A stretch of DNA of 39,225 bases from Bacteroidetes bacterium GWF2_49_14. GTDB taxonomy: Bacteria; Bacteroidota; Bacteroidia; Bacteroidales; UBA12481. A program made the position numbers and the translations under genes. The DNA lies in the NCBI GenBank assembly GCA_001769295.1, contig MEOR01000026.1, positions 10,049 through 49,273 of the forward strand, in the 5' to 3' direction. The notes beneath the pieces were generated by a model. That model was not told where the DNA came from. It searched no databases and worked only from the letters and a program-made list of their open reading frames with translations. Positions 23,186-32,235 of the stretch are shown one piece after another (the first letter of the stretch is position 1; every line of letters begins with the position of its first letter).

Positions 23186-24087
23186 CAGTCGGCAATTTTA
23201 AAACCGCCATACATTCCGATCTTCAGGTACCCGTCATTCTGAATCCTCACTTTCACGGCATACACGAGGTTTGCCCGCTCATCCTGCGTCTGGATGGTTT
23301 TCGGCGTAAACTCCGATTTGCCCGATATCCATTCGATTGTACCGGCATACTCCCGTTTGGCATCCGTGCCAAAATCAGCAAAAACCTTCACCCCCTGCCC
23401 GATTTTCATCTTGCTGAGCTGTGCGGAAGTGACGTAGGCCCGGAGCAACATGCGGTCAAGATCGGCCAGCTTGAACAGGGCCTTACCCGGAACCGCCACC
23501 TCCCCGGCCTCCGCATATTTAACCAGTACGGTTCCCTTGATCGGAGCGATAATCCTGCACTTGCTGAGCTGGTCGGTGAGCTGGTCCACCTGGAATCCAA
23601 GTGCTTCCTTGTCGCTGGCAATCCCCCGGTCGGTAATGGACAAGGTGGATTTCTGCGCATCGAGCTGCTTCTCCAGCAGGGCTATCTGCGCATTCAGGTC
23701 GTCGAGCTGCTTCTGGTTGGCGGCATTGGCTTTCAGGAGCTTCACCACCCGGGTCTTTTCCGATTTTGCCGTGGCAATCTGCTGCTCCAGGGCAGCAACC
23801 TGCTTCCGGCTATCGGGTCGCCGCGTCTCAATAGCCTTCATGCTGGCCAGCGTCTGCATCTTTTTGAGATAGAGCTGCACGCTGTCGATGTATCCCACCT
23901 GTTGTCCCGACTCAATAACCTGGCCTTCCAGCACCGTGAACTCCATCAGTTTTCCGGTGGCTTCGGAGGAAACGATGATTTCCGTGGCCTCAAAAGTCCC
24001 GTTGGCATCAAGGCTCTCTTTGGTTTTCCCGCAGGAGACCAGCCCCAGGATTCCGGCTGCCACAAAGGCATAGCGTATCATTTTCAT
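23185..24087 (-). CDS. HlyD-family periplasmic adaptor lipoprotein (YbhG-like)
   Basis: A 300-aa membrane-fusion protein. It has a lipoprotein signal (GLVSC, Cys19), a lipoyl-like half (about 30-70, VSSEATGKLMEFTVLEGQ), a long coiled-coil hairpin (about 75-180, rich in K, Q, E and L heptads), the second lipoyl half (APIKGTVLVKYAEAGEVAVPG) and a beta-barrel region to the C-terminus. It should bridge the ABC permeases with the TolC channel encoded just upstream (10-bp gap). The first Met pair (24087 or 24081) leaves the exact start open. Lipid anchoring replaces the membrane helix of E. coli YbhG. Confidence 0.9.
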   Translation of the reverse strand: MKMIRYAFVAAGILGLVSCGKTKESLDANGTFEATEIIVSSEATGKLMEFTVLEGQVIESGQQVGYIDSVQLYLKKMQTLASMKAIETRRPDSRKQVAALEQQIATAKSEKTRVVKLLKANAANQKQLDDLNAQIALLEKQLDAQKSTLSITDRGIASDKEALGFQVDQLTDQLSKCRIIAPIKGTVLVKYAEAGEVAVPGKALFKLADLDRMLLRAYVTSAQLSKMKIGQGVKVFADFGTDAKREYAGTIEWISGKSEFTPKTIQTQDERANLVYAVKVRIQNDGYLKIGMYGGFKIAD

Positions 24088-24097
24088 GGTATTCCGT

Positions 24098-25363
24098 TTA
24101 ATTGTTTTTCAGATTTTTAAGATTATATACCGATATCAGGAGCTGCATCTCATGAACCGCACGCTCCTGCCGGGCCATATCCTCCGCCTGGATGTCACGG
24201 ATCAGTTCTGTAACCGAGAGGGTACCGTTTTCCACCTTTACCTCTGAGGATTGCCGGATCCTTTGTCGTAGCATGATAATCTCATCGTCGCGGCCGATCA
24301 TCTCCCGGATCTTGCTAATCTCGGCATTCTGCTGGATTCCGGCCAGATTGCTGTTGTACAGAAAGACATTCTCCTGAAGATCAACTAACTGACTACTGAC
24401 TCCCAACTTACCCAGACTATTTTTCTGCTGGTAATAGTTACTGAGGTTCCAGGTGAGCCGGGCGCCGCCGATATAAAAAGGCGAGAATTCATTGTTCAGG
24501 ATATTCAGTCCGGGCTTACCATACCCACCCTGAAGGTAAAGACCAAACCTGGGCATATTGTCGGCCCGGATCGCATCCTGCTGACGATCGAGAAGGTTTC
24601 TCTGCGACTGAAAAAGGTTCAGTTCCGGACGGTTATTCCCGGCCGCTTCGCCGGTGAAAGCATTCATATCCGGCTTACTGAAAACCATCTCCGTCCCAAC
24701 CGGTTCTGCGATCATGACCGAAAGCATCCGGAGGTAGCCGGACTCTGCCGACTTTAGCTCGGTTGTGCGCTGGGCTGTCCGCAGCTGCTCAACCTCCAGC
24801 GCATCCAGGTCGGACTGGCCGGCGATGCCGCCGTTGATTCCTGCCATGACCCTGTCAATGTTATTCTGCCACCCGGCCTGCAATATCTCGTTCTGCCGGA
24901 GCTGTTCCCGAATGACCAATATTCCGAAGAAAAGCTGGTTGATCCGCTCGTTCAGTGCGTACAGGGCAACCTCCAGACTCTGGCGGTCGACCTCGGCCGA
25001 CTGGTCAATGATCTGCTTCTGCGCCCGGATCGCGCCACCGTCCCACAGAACCTGGGTTACCTCGGCAACAGCCTGGTACTGGTCTTTGGAGAGGGAAAAC
25101 GCCGGAATGCCCGGGATGTTGATGGGGATCTCCGTAACCTCCGACTGATAGCTCGCCTTGGCCATAACTGAAACCTGCGGCAGGTAGCCACGGGAGGCAT
25201 TGGACAGGTTATACTCAGCCGACCGGTCGATCAGCCCATACTGCCGGATCAGCGGATAATTGGCGCGGGCTTTCTCACGGCAGGCATCCAGCGTCAGCTG
25301 GCCGTAAGCTGCCGGAGATTGCATCAGAAATGAGGCAAGCACGGCAAATAGTAACAGTCTCAT
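24098..25363 (-). CDS. TolC-family outer-membrane efflux channel
   Basis: A 421-aa protein with a signal peptide (cleavage near AYG-QL, residue 22) and the two-fold OEP repeat of TolC proteins: long helices with residues such as LTLDACREKARANYPLIRQ at the start, and strand segments like GYLPQVSVMAKASYQ and RFGLYLQGGYGKPGLN that contribute to the outer-membrane barrel. Length is close to the family norm. It lies second in the efflux operon after the TetR gene (38-bp gap), so this exporter brings its own outer-membrane exit duct rather than borrowing a housekeeping one. Confidence 0.92.
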   Translation of the reverse strand: MRLLLFAVLASFLMQSPAAYGQLTLDACREKARANYPLIRQYGLIDRSAEYNLSNASRGYLPQVSVMAKASYQSEVTEIPINIPGIPAFSLSKDQYQAVAEVTQVLWDGGAIRAQKQIIDQSAEVDRQSLEVALYALNERINQLFFGILVIREQLRQNEILQAGWQNNIDRVMAGINGGIAGQSDLDALEVEQLRTAQRTTELKSAESGYLRMLSVMIAEPVGTEMVFSKPDMNAFTGEAAGNNRPELNLFQSQRNLLDRQQDAIRADNMPRFGLYLQGGYGKPGLNILNNEFSPFYIGGARLTWNLSNYYQQKNSLGKLGVSSQLVDLQENVFLYNSNLAGIQQNAEISKIREMIGRDDEIIMLRQRIRQSSEVKVENGTLSVTELIRDIQAEDMARQERAVHEMQLLISVYNLKNLKNN

Positions 25364-25401
25364 ATTCAGTCCTTTTAAATTTCAATTCCGATAAAATCCG
25401 T

Positions 25402-26025
25402 TCAATAGGGACGTAAACTTCTAAGAATAATCGTTACGTTCTCCTCTCTTCGCCGCTCAACCATCTGCTCAAATTCCTCATCGGAAATCCCCGTGAGCGT
25501 TTTGAAAATCGGGCTTGCCAGAAACAGGAATACATTCAGCGAAAGCATCGTCATCAGAAGGTCAATCATGCTCACCGGCCGGATATTACCCCGGGCGATC
25601 TCCGCTTTGAGTTCCGCCTCCATGGGCTTGACAATGCCGAGAGGAAAATCCTTGATAATTTCACGGAGAGCCAGCAGCCGGGGCGGATTGGTGATCATCT
25701 CGTTAAAAAACAAAAAGGGAAGGCGGGGATTCTCCTTCAGCATATTGTAATGCGCCTCGATCTTATGCCGCAGTTTCTCCTCAAACGACAAATCCGGACG
25801 GTCGGCTTGCAGCAGGTTGGCCACCATCATCCTGGCCTTCTTTTCAAAAACGGAAGTGAACAGCTTCTCCTTGGTGCGGTAATAATAATGAACCATCGCC
25901 TGATTGCATCCCGCCACCCGCGCGATCTCGGTGGTGGAGGTGAGCGCAAAGCCCTTCTCCAGGAACAGGCGCTCAGCGGCCTCCAGAATCGCTTGTTCGG
26001 TTGAAATATCAGTATGGCTCTCCAT
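25402..26025 (-). CDS. TetR-family repressor of the efflux operon
   Basis: A 207-aa regulator with an N-terminal helix-turn-helix (about residues 10-60; TSTTEIARVAGCNQAMVHYYYRTKEKLF fits the TetR recognition pattern, shown here over two segments) and a helical ligand-binding C-terminal domain without recognisable ligand motifs. Being first in the operon, it probably controls its own synthesis and that of the exporter, and is released by an exported compound, as with E. coli CecR (YbiH) and YbhGFSR. The operon promoter with a dyad overlapping the start site lies directly upstream. Confidence 0.92.
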   Translation of the reverse strand: MESHTDISTEQAILEAAERLFLEKGFALTSTTEIARVAGCNQAMVHYYYRTKEKLFTSVFEKKARMMVANLLQADRPDLSFEEKLRHKIEAHYNMLKENPRLPFLFFNEMITNPPRLLALREIIKDFPLGIVKPMEAELKAEIARGNIRPVSMIDLLMTMLSLNVFLFLASPIFKTLTGISDEEFEQMVERRREENVTIILRSLRPY

Positions 26026-26043
26026 CTTAATTCAATTATTTAA

Positions 26044-26070
26044 CTAAGCTATTTAATAGAGCTATTAACT
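26044..26070. promoter_or_regulatory. Candidate TetR operator
   Basis: AGCTATT occurs twice 13 bp apart (26047-26053 and 26060-26066), and AGCTATT also faces AATAG-A-GCT, making an imperfect dyad of about 20 bp. The site lies directly downstream of the predicted -7 box, where a bound repressor would block initiation. Its assignment is based on position only. Confidence 0.4.
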
Positions 26071-26071
26071 G

Positions 26072-26104
26072 CAAATTTAAAACACTTTTATTGAAACCTC
26101 CAAA
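26072..26104 (-). promoter_or_regulatory. Predicted promoter of the TetR-efflux operon
   Basis: Read leftward: TTTG (26104-26101), a 21-bp spacer, then TAAATTTG (26079-26072), matching both Bacteroidota boxes with a spacer two bases longer than the optimum. The -7 box is 46 bp upstream of the TetR ATG. Confidence 0.55.
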
Positions 26105-26144
26105 TGAAAGTTTAATTTAACTGGGAATTTTTAAAGCAAACTCC

Positions 26145-27245
26145 ATGAAACTCCGAATCCCGGCCACTATTGCTGTTTTTACCCTGATGCTTGCGCTGGC
26201 AGGCTTCATGAAGGAACAACCCAAAGGTTTTCTCAAGGGAAACCTGCATACACATTCCTACTGGAGCGATGGGAACACGTACCCTGAAGAGGTGGCCCGA
26301 TGGTACCGGGATCATGGATATCAATTTCTTGCGGTAACCGATCATAATATTCTCCAGGAAGGCCGTAAAACAAAGGTTGTCGGCAAGGATACGGTTGTGC
26401 TGAAGCAGCTGGTCGAATACCGGTCTGAGTTCGAAAAGCAGGGGGTGTTTCTTATTCTGAACTCCGAAGAGATTTCAGATGCATCGGAGAAAAAGCCGGT
26501 ACACCTGAACGGATTTAATCTCACCCGCCTGGTGAAGCCTGCCGGGGGAGCCACTACCGGTGAATGTACGGAGGCGAATGTCAAGGTGATCCGCACTGCC
26601 CTGGAAAACTCCGGAACGCCCGAATGGATCATGGTGAATCATCCCAATTTTGTCTGGGGGCTTAAAACCGAAGATCTTGCGCGCTGCGGTGCCCGGTTTT
26701 TTGAGGTATTCAACGGTCACCCCTCGGTCAGAAATTACGGGGATTCGGCCCATCCTTCCACTGAAGTGATGTGGGACCGGGCGAATAAATGGCGGATCGA
26801 CAACGGGGTGCCGCTTTTACTCGGCACTGCCACTGACGATGCACATCAGTATGACCAGTACGCGGTTGGCAAAGCAAACCCGGGCCGCGGATGGGTGATG
26901 GTCAGGGCAACGGAGCTAACCCCCGTGGCACTTTATCAGGCTATGTATTCCGGGGATTTCTTTTCTTCCACGGGTATTGAACTGAATGACTTCACCAGCA
27001 GCCGCAAGCGACTGAATATCATGATAAAAGAGCAGCCGGGTGTAACCTATAAAACCGAATTCATCGGATGGGTCCAGGGCAAGGATCAGCCCGAGATCCT
27101 GAAAACTGTGGCCGGAGTGAACGCTTCCTATAAAAGGACCGGCAAGGAGCTCTTCCTACGGGCCCGGATAACTTCCAGCAAACCCAAGGCCAATCCATTC
27201 GCGGTAGGGGATGTTGAGATGGCGTGGACTCAGCCGGTTCAGTAA
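26145..27245 (+). CDS. Exported PHP-domain metallohydrolase
   Basis: A 366-aa protein with an N-terminal hydrophobic segment (residues 5-21), a signal peptide or anchor. The PHP fold is clear: GNLHTHSYWSDG (His35, His37, Asp42), AVTDHN (Asp66, His67), NSEE (Glu108-Glu109), His120, VNHPN (His166), and DDAH (Asp231, Asp232, His234), together a full set of metal ligands for two or three metals. PHP enzymes cleave phosphoester bonds; the exported CehA/McbA-like group has varied and mostly unknown substrates. Residues about 270-366 form a small beta-rich tail. It is divergent from the TetR gene with 119 bp between starts and appears to be a single-gene unit. Confidence 0.88.
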   Translation: MKLRIPATIAVFTLMLALAGFMKEQPKGFLKGNLHTHSYWSDGNTYPEEVARWYRDHGYQFLAVTDHNILQEGRKTKVVGKDTVVLKQLVEYRSEFEKQGVFLILNSEEISDASEKKPVHLNGFNLTRLVKPAGGATTGECTEANVKVIRTALENSGTPEWIMVNHPNFVWGLKTEDLARCGARFFEVFNGHPSVRNYGDSAHPSTEVMWDRANKWRIDNGVPLLLGTATDDAHQYDQYAVGKANPGRGWVMVRATELTPVALYQAMYSGDFFSSTGIELNDFTSSRKRLNIMIKEQPGVTYKTEFIGWVQGKDQPEILKTVAGVNASYKRTGKELFLRARITSSKPKANPFAVGDVEMAWTQPVQ

Positions 27246-27259
27246 GCCTGCCGCCAGGC

Positions 27260-27283
27260 GCCCCGGGCTGAAGCTCCCGGTCG
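27260..27283. repeat. Partial REP-like unit
   Basis: GCCCCGGGCTGAAGCTCCCGG shares the CCCCGGGCTGAA core with the left REP copy at 5849-5860 and forms a CCGGG/CCCGG stem. The TGGGACA head of the other copies is missing. A second small hairpin, GCCTG...CAGGC, precedes it. It may also serve as terminator of the PHP gene. Confidence 0.45.
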
Positions 27284-27539
27284 AAAATAGAAAAACTGAG
27301 TGTATCGAGCTTGCCTTGGGGGACAATACAGACCGCATTTCCTTCTTTATTAACCGTAACGGTAAACATAATGTGCAATTCCGTGTTAGCATTATTATCA
27401 CGGTAATTTACACAAATCGTGAGACCTTCACAAAAACCTCGTGGGTCTGTGAATTAAAAGCGATTAGAATCACTGAATCGGTTTTGCTTGCTCAGGCACC
27501 CAATCCCTTTTCACGCTTTCATCAAGTTTTCAATAATCT

Positions 27540-27549
27540 GAAAAAGGGA
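27540..27549 (+). promoter_or_regulatory. Shine-Dalgarno-like sequence of the LamG/T9SS gene
   Basis: The purine-rich AAAAAGGGAG lies about 8 bp before the ATG at 27558. Such a strong match is uncommon in this window and supports this start over any later Met. Confidence 0.5.
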
Positions 27550-27557
27550 GCACTATA

Positions 27558-30500
27558 ATGAGCACTATTAAAAGAGTATTACTGATTCTGAGCCTGACCC
27601 TGTCAGGTGCAGAACTGTTTTCACAAGCCGCCAGCATAACCTGGCCTCTAACTGCCACTATCAATCCCAATGTGCCGGTTGGGAACATTCAGGGATCTCC
27701 ACAGATCCTGGGTCCCGGTCCGGCTCCCCTAATGTCGGTTTTTTCTTATACTGGCGGACAGCGACTGGTTCTGGGCACATTAGGATCCTATGGCTGGCCG
27801 GCCGGTTCGGTTGATTTTACCCGATATATCCAGTTTGATGCCAGTCCGGTTTCAGGAAATACACTGACCGTTAACTCCGTGTCGGTGAATTACGGCGATA
27901 ATCCGCTCGCGGCAAACTTTCACATCATTAAATCTCAGGTTTATTATTCAACCGATTCCTGGGCCAATCAAACACAGTTAACCACCACGCCGCTCGACTA
28001 CCTGAATTCAGGCATGACTCCGTTTGTAGCTTCCGGACTCAACGAAACGGTTAGTGGCAGTCAGTCCTTTTCCGTCAGGATTTATCCCTATTCGGTCTCC
28101 GGTAGTGTCGCAAATACCGCTTCCTTTGCCATTCATGATACTTTTGTTATCAATGGCACTACGGACGGAGGAGAGGTTTCATCGGTATGTACAGACTTTG
28201 AGGATGGAACGAATAACGGATGGCAGGTCAGCAATGCGGGCTCCTCAATTTTATTGGCGGATGGAAACCATTACCTGGAAACCACTGACCAATCGGGCGC
28301 ATCATCACTGGTTAATCAGAGTAGGCCACTTACGGGTGACTGGACCACTCTTTTTGCAGGTGGATGCGGGTCCTTGTGCTTCGATGTAAACTTCCTGTTC
28401 CCGGGATTTCCTTTTGGAGGGGTTAATCCTCCGAATACCATGACCCCCTATATTCATATTAAAGGCAATGGTTTCTCAGCCAGTTTCGTGATAACCAATC
28501 CTATTACGGCAGGTTCAGGCTGGCACTCCTATTGTGCTCCACTTGCCATGCAGCACTCCGACGGGACACTACCCGAAAATGCCGATGGACATTGGGTGAT
28601 GGGGGTCGGCACAAACAACGACTGGAACTCTCTTCTGAGTAATGTGACGAGCATACATTTTCCGATTGACCCAACCAGCTACCAGGGAGAAAAGTTTGGA
28701 TTCGATAATATTTGTCTCCATAATACCGGCGATTGCGGAGATAGCGGCGTGGTCTGTGACTCATTGAAAGCTTCTGTTTCAAAGGTTACTGAAGGAGACT
28801 GCTGCTGGAATCTTACACTAACGCATCCTTCGAATACGGCTGGGATCAAAGGAATCCAGTTCCTTGCACTGACACCCAACACCTTTGTCACCGGTGGTTC
28901 CCAGCTTGCTTCCGGACAAACCGGATGGCTCTTTGGGGCCAACAGTGCCACTGAATTCACGATTAAAAGACAAACCGGGGATATACCCGCCGGTGAGCTG
29001 ACCAATTTTTTCAAGTTTTGCATCAATAAAGTTTCCTCCCCGCAGTATGTTGCAGTCAATTGGCTCGATGCTTCCGATTCGGTACTTTGCTCGACGCTGG
29101 TGACACTGGATTGCGAAATCCCGTGTGTAACGGTAGTGAGACAGGCCATCGAATGCGATGTAAACAATAACTGGTCGATGCAATTCTCTTTTATTAACAA
29201 TGCATCCTATACGATCGGCGCCATTGAGGTCGACCATACCCTTCCGGCCGGTCTGACAGTAACCCCCGGCACCTCAGCCATCTCACCTGTTGCCACCGGT
29301 GGGAGCTCAGGACCTCACTCATTCACTATCAGTGGTGCCTTACCCAATACAACGGTTCAGCTCTGGTTTACCTTCACAAGTGCCGATGGTTGCTGCTCCT
29401 GCACCAGCCTGGTGGAGGTGGATATTCCTAACTGCCTCTGCAGCCAGGTTGGCGCAAGCCTGAAATCGGATCCGGATAATTGCTGCTCTACAATGAGCAT
29501 TGTCAACACCTATTCCGGTGCATACTTTACCAATGTCCACCTTACCGCCCTTACCAGTGGCGTCACTTTCAGCAATTGGACTACCAATACTTCAACCGGC
29601 TGGTATTCACAAAATACATTTTCCTCCAATACGGTTGAGCTTGTCAACATTGGTAATGGATTCATTCCGGCCGGGAGTTCTGCCGATATCCTGGATTTCT
29701 GCCTGGCCGGCATCACCACATCACCGCAGCAGATCCTGGTGGAATGGATCCGCAATGATTCGGTTGAGTGCAGGGATACCCTCACCACCGAATGCACCAC
29801 CCCTCCAACCCCGGCATTCTGTGTCCAGTTGGTGGATGAAACGCTGGAATGCCTGCGCGACGGAACTATCCGCTATAAATTCAAGGTCAGGAACAATTCA
29901 ACCTATTCCACAACCGGTTTCCAACTGAATCCGCTCTCGCCTTCATCCGCGGCATTCAGTCCGTCGGAATTCAATAGTGTACCCATCGGACCTGGCATGA
30001 CTTCGGCAGAACAAACCGTCATAATCAGCGGGACCTACGGAAGTGTGGAACTCTGCTATGAGATTGCCCTGTTCATGCACATTTATGAAAATGAGGAGCT
30101 GCAATACAGCTGGTGCTGCCACAGTGAGCAGGTTTGTATTACGATCCCCGATTGCGGCAGGGTGGATGATTGCGTGGAACCGCCGAAAGAGATGGTAGCA
30201 TGGTGGCCTTTTGATGAAACCTCGGTAACCCGTGAAGGTTCCGTTTCTAATGACCTTGCCGGCTATAACAACCAGGGGGCCCGAACCAACGGACCGGTTC
30301 CGGTTTCAGGGGTTGTGCTGGGCGCACTGGAATTTGACGGAAAAGATGATTACGTTCAGGTTCCTCATCATGCCGAACTCAGTTTTGGTATTGGAAACTT
30401 CTCTTTTGATGCCTGGATCTGGACTAAAATGGATGAAGGAGTTCAAGATTTGGTGGATAAGCGAATCTCAGCGGTAGGTTATACGGGTTACAGCTTCTTC

Positions 30501-31136
30501 CTTAACAAAGGCAGGCTATCCCTGCAAATGAGTACCGGGTCTGTGACAAATTATGACTCCCCGTTACTGGTAGCCGATGGCAAGTGGCATCATATTGCAG
30601 TTACCGTTAACAGAAGGCAAAAAGATGGAATTACCTTTTACCTGGATGGTGTACCCACTCAATTCGGTGACCCGACACCCCATGCCGCTTCGCTGGATAA
30701 TACGGGACCGCTGCGTATCGGGAGCCTCTCTTATGGGAATGGCTACCTGTTCACAGGAGTTTTGGATGAAATTGAGCTGTTCAACCGGGTCATCTCAAAA
30801 GATGAAATCAATTCCATTTTCGAGGCCGGAAAAGCCGGAAAATGTAAATCCAAAACCTCCGGAACCGGCAATGATTTGACAGGGGCACAACAGGGACAGA
30901 TCACGGTTTACCCGAATCCCGCATCCACCCGGTTGTTTGTTGAGTTCGGGAACTCCGGAAGCCAGACGGCCGTTTTGAAAATCCATTCGATCCTGGGTGC
31001 CGAACTGGTGAATAAAAAGATCTCAGGCAGCCAGGCAGAAATAGATGTATCAGACTTGCCAGGGGGCTTTTATATTGTAAGTATGACCATCGGTCAGTTA
31101 CAATCGGTTCGCAAGACGTTGATTATTGAGAGATAA
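27558..31136 (+). CDS. Large secreted LamG-domain protein with T9SS sorting domain
   Basis: A 1192-aa secreted or cell-surface protein. Order: signal peptide (cleavage near LFS-QA, residue 23); a beta-rich N-terminal region (about 25-390); two related cysteine-rich modules, about 400-627 (CDSLKASVSK, DCCWN, GIKGIQFLALTP) and 628-860 (CSQVGASLKS, NCCST, TNVHLTALTS); a LamG/concanavalin-like domain (about 879-1085, AWWPFDET to GVLDEIELFNR); and a type A T9SS C-terminal sorting domain from about 1115 (ITVYPNPAS ... GGFYIVS). LamG domains often bind carbohydrate; no catalytic domain is visible. It should be exported by Sec, then by the type IX system. Ends at a strong shared terminator. Confidence 0.9.
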   Translation: MSTIKRVLLILSLTLSGAELFSQAASITWPLTATINPNVPVGNIQGSPQILGPGPAPLMSVFSYTGGQRLVLGTLGSYGWPAGSVDFTRYIQFDASPVSGNTLTVNSVSVNYGDNPLAANFHIIKSQVYYSTDSWANQTQLTTTPLDYLNSGMTPFVASGLNETVSGSQSFSVRIYPYSVSGSVANTASFAIHDTFVINGTTDGGEVSSVCTDFEDGTNNGWQVSNAGSSILLADGNHYLETTDQSGASSLVNQSRPLTGDWTTLFAGGCGSLCFDVNFLFPGFPFGGVNPPNTMTPYIHIKGNGFSASFVITNPITAGSGWHSYCAPLAMQHSDGTLPENADGHWVMGVGTNNDWNSLLSNVTSIHFPIDPTSYQGEKFGFDNICLHNTGDCGDSGVVCDSLKASVSKVTEGDCCWNLTLTHPSNTAGIKGIQFLALTPNTFVTGGSQLASGQTGWLFGANSATEFTIKRQTGDIPAGELTNFFKFCINKVSSPQYVAVNWLDASDSVLCSTLVTLDCEIPCVTVVRQAIECDVNNNWSMQFSFINNASYTIGAIEVDHTLPAGLTVTPGTSAISPVATGGSSGPHSFTISGALPNTTVQLWFTFTSADGCCSCTSLVEVDIPNCLCSQVGASLKSDPDNCCSTMSIVNTYSGAYFTNVHLTALTSGVTFSNWTTNTSTGWYSQNTFSSNTVELVNIGNGFIPAGSSADILDFCLAGITTSPQQILVEWIRNDSVECRDTLTTECTTPPTPAFCVQLVDETLECLRDGTIRYKFKVRNNSTYSTTGFQLNPLSPSSAAFSPSEFNSVPIGPGMTSAEQTVIISGTYGSVELCYEIALFMHIYENEELQYSWCCHSEQVCITIPDCGRVDDCVEPPKEMVAWWPFDETSVTREGSVSNDLAGYNNQGARTNGPVPVSGVVLGALEFDGKDDYVQVPHHAELSFGIGNFSFDAWIWTKMDEGVQDLVDKRISAVGYTGYSFFLNKGRLSLQMSTGSVTNYDSPLLVADGKWHHIAVTVNRRQKDGITFYLDGVPTQFGDPTPHAASLDNTGPLRIGSLSYGNGYLFTGVLDEIELFNRVISKDEINSIFEAGKAGKCKSKTSGTGNDLTGAQQGQITVYPNPASTRLFVEFGNSGSQTAVLKIHSILGAELVNKKISGSQAEIDVSDLPGGFYIVSMTIGQLQSVRKTLIIER

Positions 31137-31159
31137 GATTTATCCGATAATTGGAATTG

Positions 31160-31191
31160 AACGGGCTGGCCTTATCGCCAGCCCGTTTCTA
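31160..31191. terminator. Bidirectional intrinsic terminator
   Basis: Perfect 11-bp stem AACGGGCTGGC (31160-31170) with GCCAGCCCGTT (31177-31187), 6-nt loop CTTATC, then TTCT on the plus strand and A/T-rich sequence on the other side. The loop contains the stop codon of the leftward BMP gene and one side of the stem is its last codons. Confidence 0.9.
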
Positions 31192-32191
31192 TTGTGCCGT
31201 CGATAATACCCTCCTCAATCCGGGTCAGCGCCGTCCGGATGCTGTCGGGGATCACCGCCTCAAAATCATGGAAGGGCGCCAGGCCCACCCCGCCATTCAG
31301 CAGGTTTCCGCTGACCGCGGTGCCGCCCTGCCAGCTTTCAGCATGATAACTTTCCAGGACATCAAACAACATCTGTCCGAGGTTCTTCATGCAGGACGTA
31401 AGCAGCACGGATCCCACCGCGGGGATCGAGATATATTGGTCAACATCTACGCCGATGGCCCATTTTCCAGATTCTTTAGCCTGATATAAAGCCCCGTTGC
31501 CCGTCTGTCCGGCAAAGGCGAAGATTACCGACGCCCCCTGCCGGATGGCGCTGTCGGCCAATTGGGCCCCCATCAGGGTGTCGGTGAAACTGCTTGCGAA
31601 GAATCCAGATACCTCAACACTTCTGTTGTATTTTGAATTGAAATACTCCACTCCCTTTACATAGCTCTGTGAAAACTGCAGGATTTCATATATTTCAGGG
31701 CCTCCTACAAATCCGGTGCGCGGAGATTCCGGATTCTCCTTATCGGCCCACCAGGCAGCCAGAAATCCGCAGGGAAATGAACTTTGGTCCACCTCAAAAA
31801 TCACGCACTGGATGTTCGCCACTGGTTCTTCATACACATAATCGAGGATCACAAAATCGATATCCGGATTGGCTTCTGCTGCATGCAGGGTGGGCACGGC
31901 CGCATGGAAGCCGCAGGTGATGATCAGGTCATATCCGTACGCAACCAGCACCCCGATGTTGGTCGCTATGTCGCCCTCCAGCTCACAGGCCAGGGCATCA
32001 CCTTCGAATCCAAATTCTTCCTGGGCCTCCAGAAATCCGGACAGAATATCCTGATTAAACCCGCGGTCGTCGAATCCGCCCAGGCCGCTGACCAGGCCGA
32101 TTTTAGGAACCGGAGGATCATCCTTGCAGGAGCTGAATAATAATACCAGGGTAAAGCACACAGAAAAAACAACATAAGCTACCTTTTTCAT
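31172..32191 (-). CDS. BMP/Med-family substrate-binding lipoprotein
   Basis: A 339-aa lipoprotein (LLFSSC, Cys22) of the Bmp (PnrA/Med) type I periplasmic-binding fold, known for nucleoside binding in other bacteria. Typical segments are GLGGFDDRGFNQ near the N-terminus, FAFAGQTGNGAL and AIGVDVDQY, which line the ligand cleft in characterised members. It has several cysteines (for example in DALACELEGD and IITCGF) that may form disulfides. No ABC ATPase or permease gene is adjacent, so it is an orphan binding protein and its transporter or sensory partner is unknown. It follows a beta-propeller lipoprotein gene by 44 bp on the same strand. Confidence 0.88.
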   Translation of the reverse strand: MKKVAYVVFSVCFTLVLLFSSCKDDPPVPKIGLVSGLGGFDDRGFNQDILSGFLEAQEEFGFEGDALACELEGDIATNIGVLVAYGYDLIITCGFHAAVPTLHAAEANPDIDFVILDYVYEEPVANIQCVIFEVDQSSFPCGFLAAWWADKENPESPRTGFVGGPEIYEILQFSQSYVKGVEYFNSKYNRSVEVSGFFASSFTDTLMGAQLADSAIRQGASVIFAFAGQTGNGALYQAKESGKWAIGVDVDQYISIPAVGSVLLTSCMKNLGQMLFDVLESYHAESWQGGTAVSGNLLNGGVGLAPFHDFEAVIPDSIRTALTRIEEGIIDGTIETGWR

Positions 32192-32235
32192 AAAGAATCC
32201 GTTTTTAAGTAAGGTGAACTATTTTAATTATCATG

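Larger units (their letters stand above)
27246..27557. other. Gene-free stretch before the LamG/T9SS gene
   Basis: This 312-bp stretch holds no convincing gene. A rightward open frame (27211-27558) crosses it but has no recognisable features and begins inside the PHP gene. I see a GC-rich hairpin region and partial REP-like unit near its start (27245-27283), a short dyad ACCGT-A-ACGGT at 27353-27363, and small complementary pairs AGACC/GGTCT further on. The last 20 bases contain a purine-rich AAAAAGGGAG before the next ATG. No TAnnTTTG box was found. Confidence 0.6.

Noticed and set aside
27211-27558. 115-codon rightward open frame before the LamG gene
   Set aside because: It starts inside the PHP gene in another frame, crosses GC hairpins, shows no family features and lacks a promoter or ribosome site.
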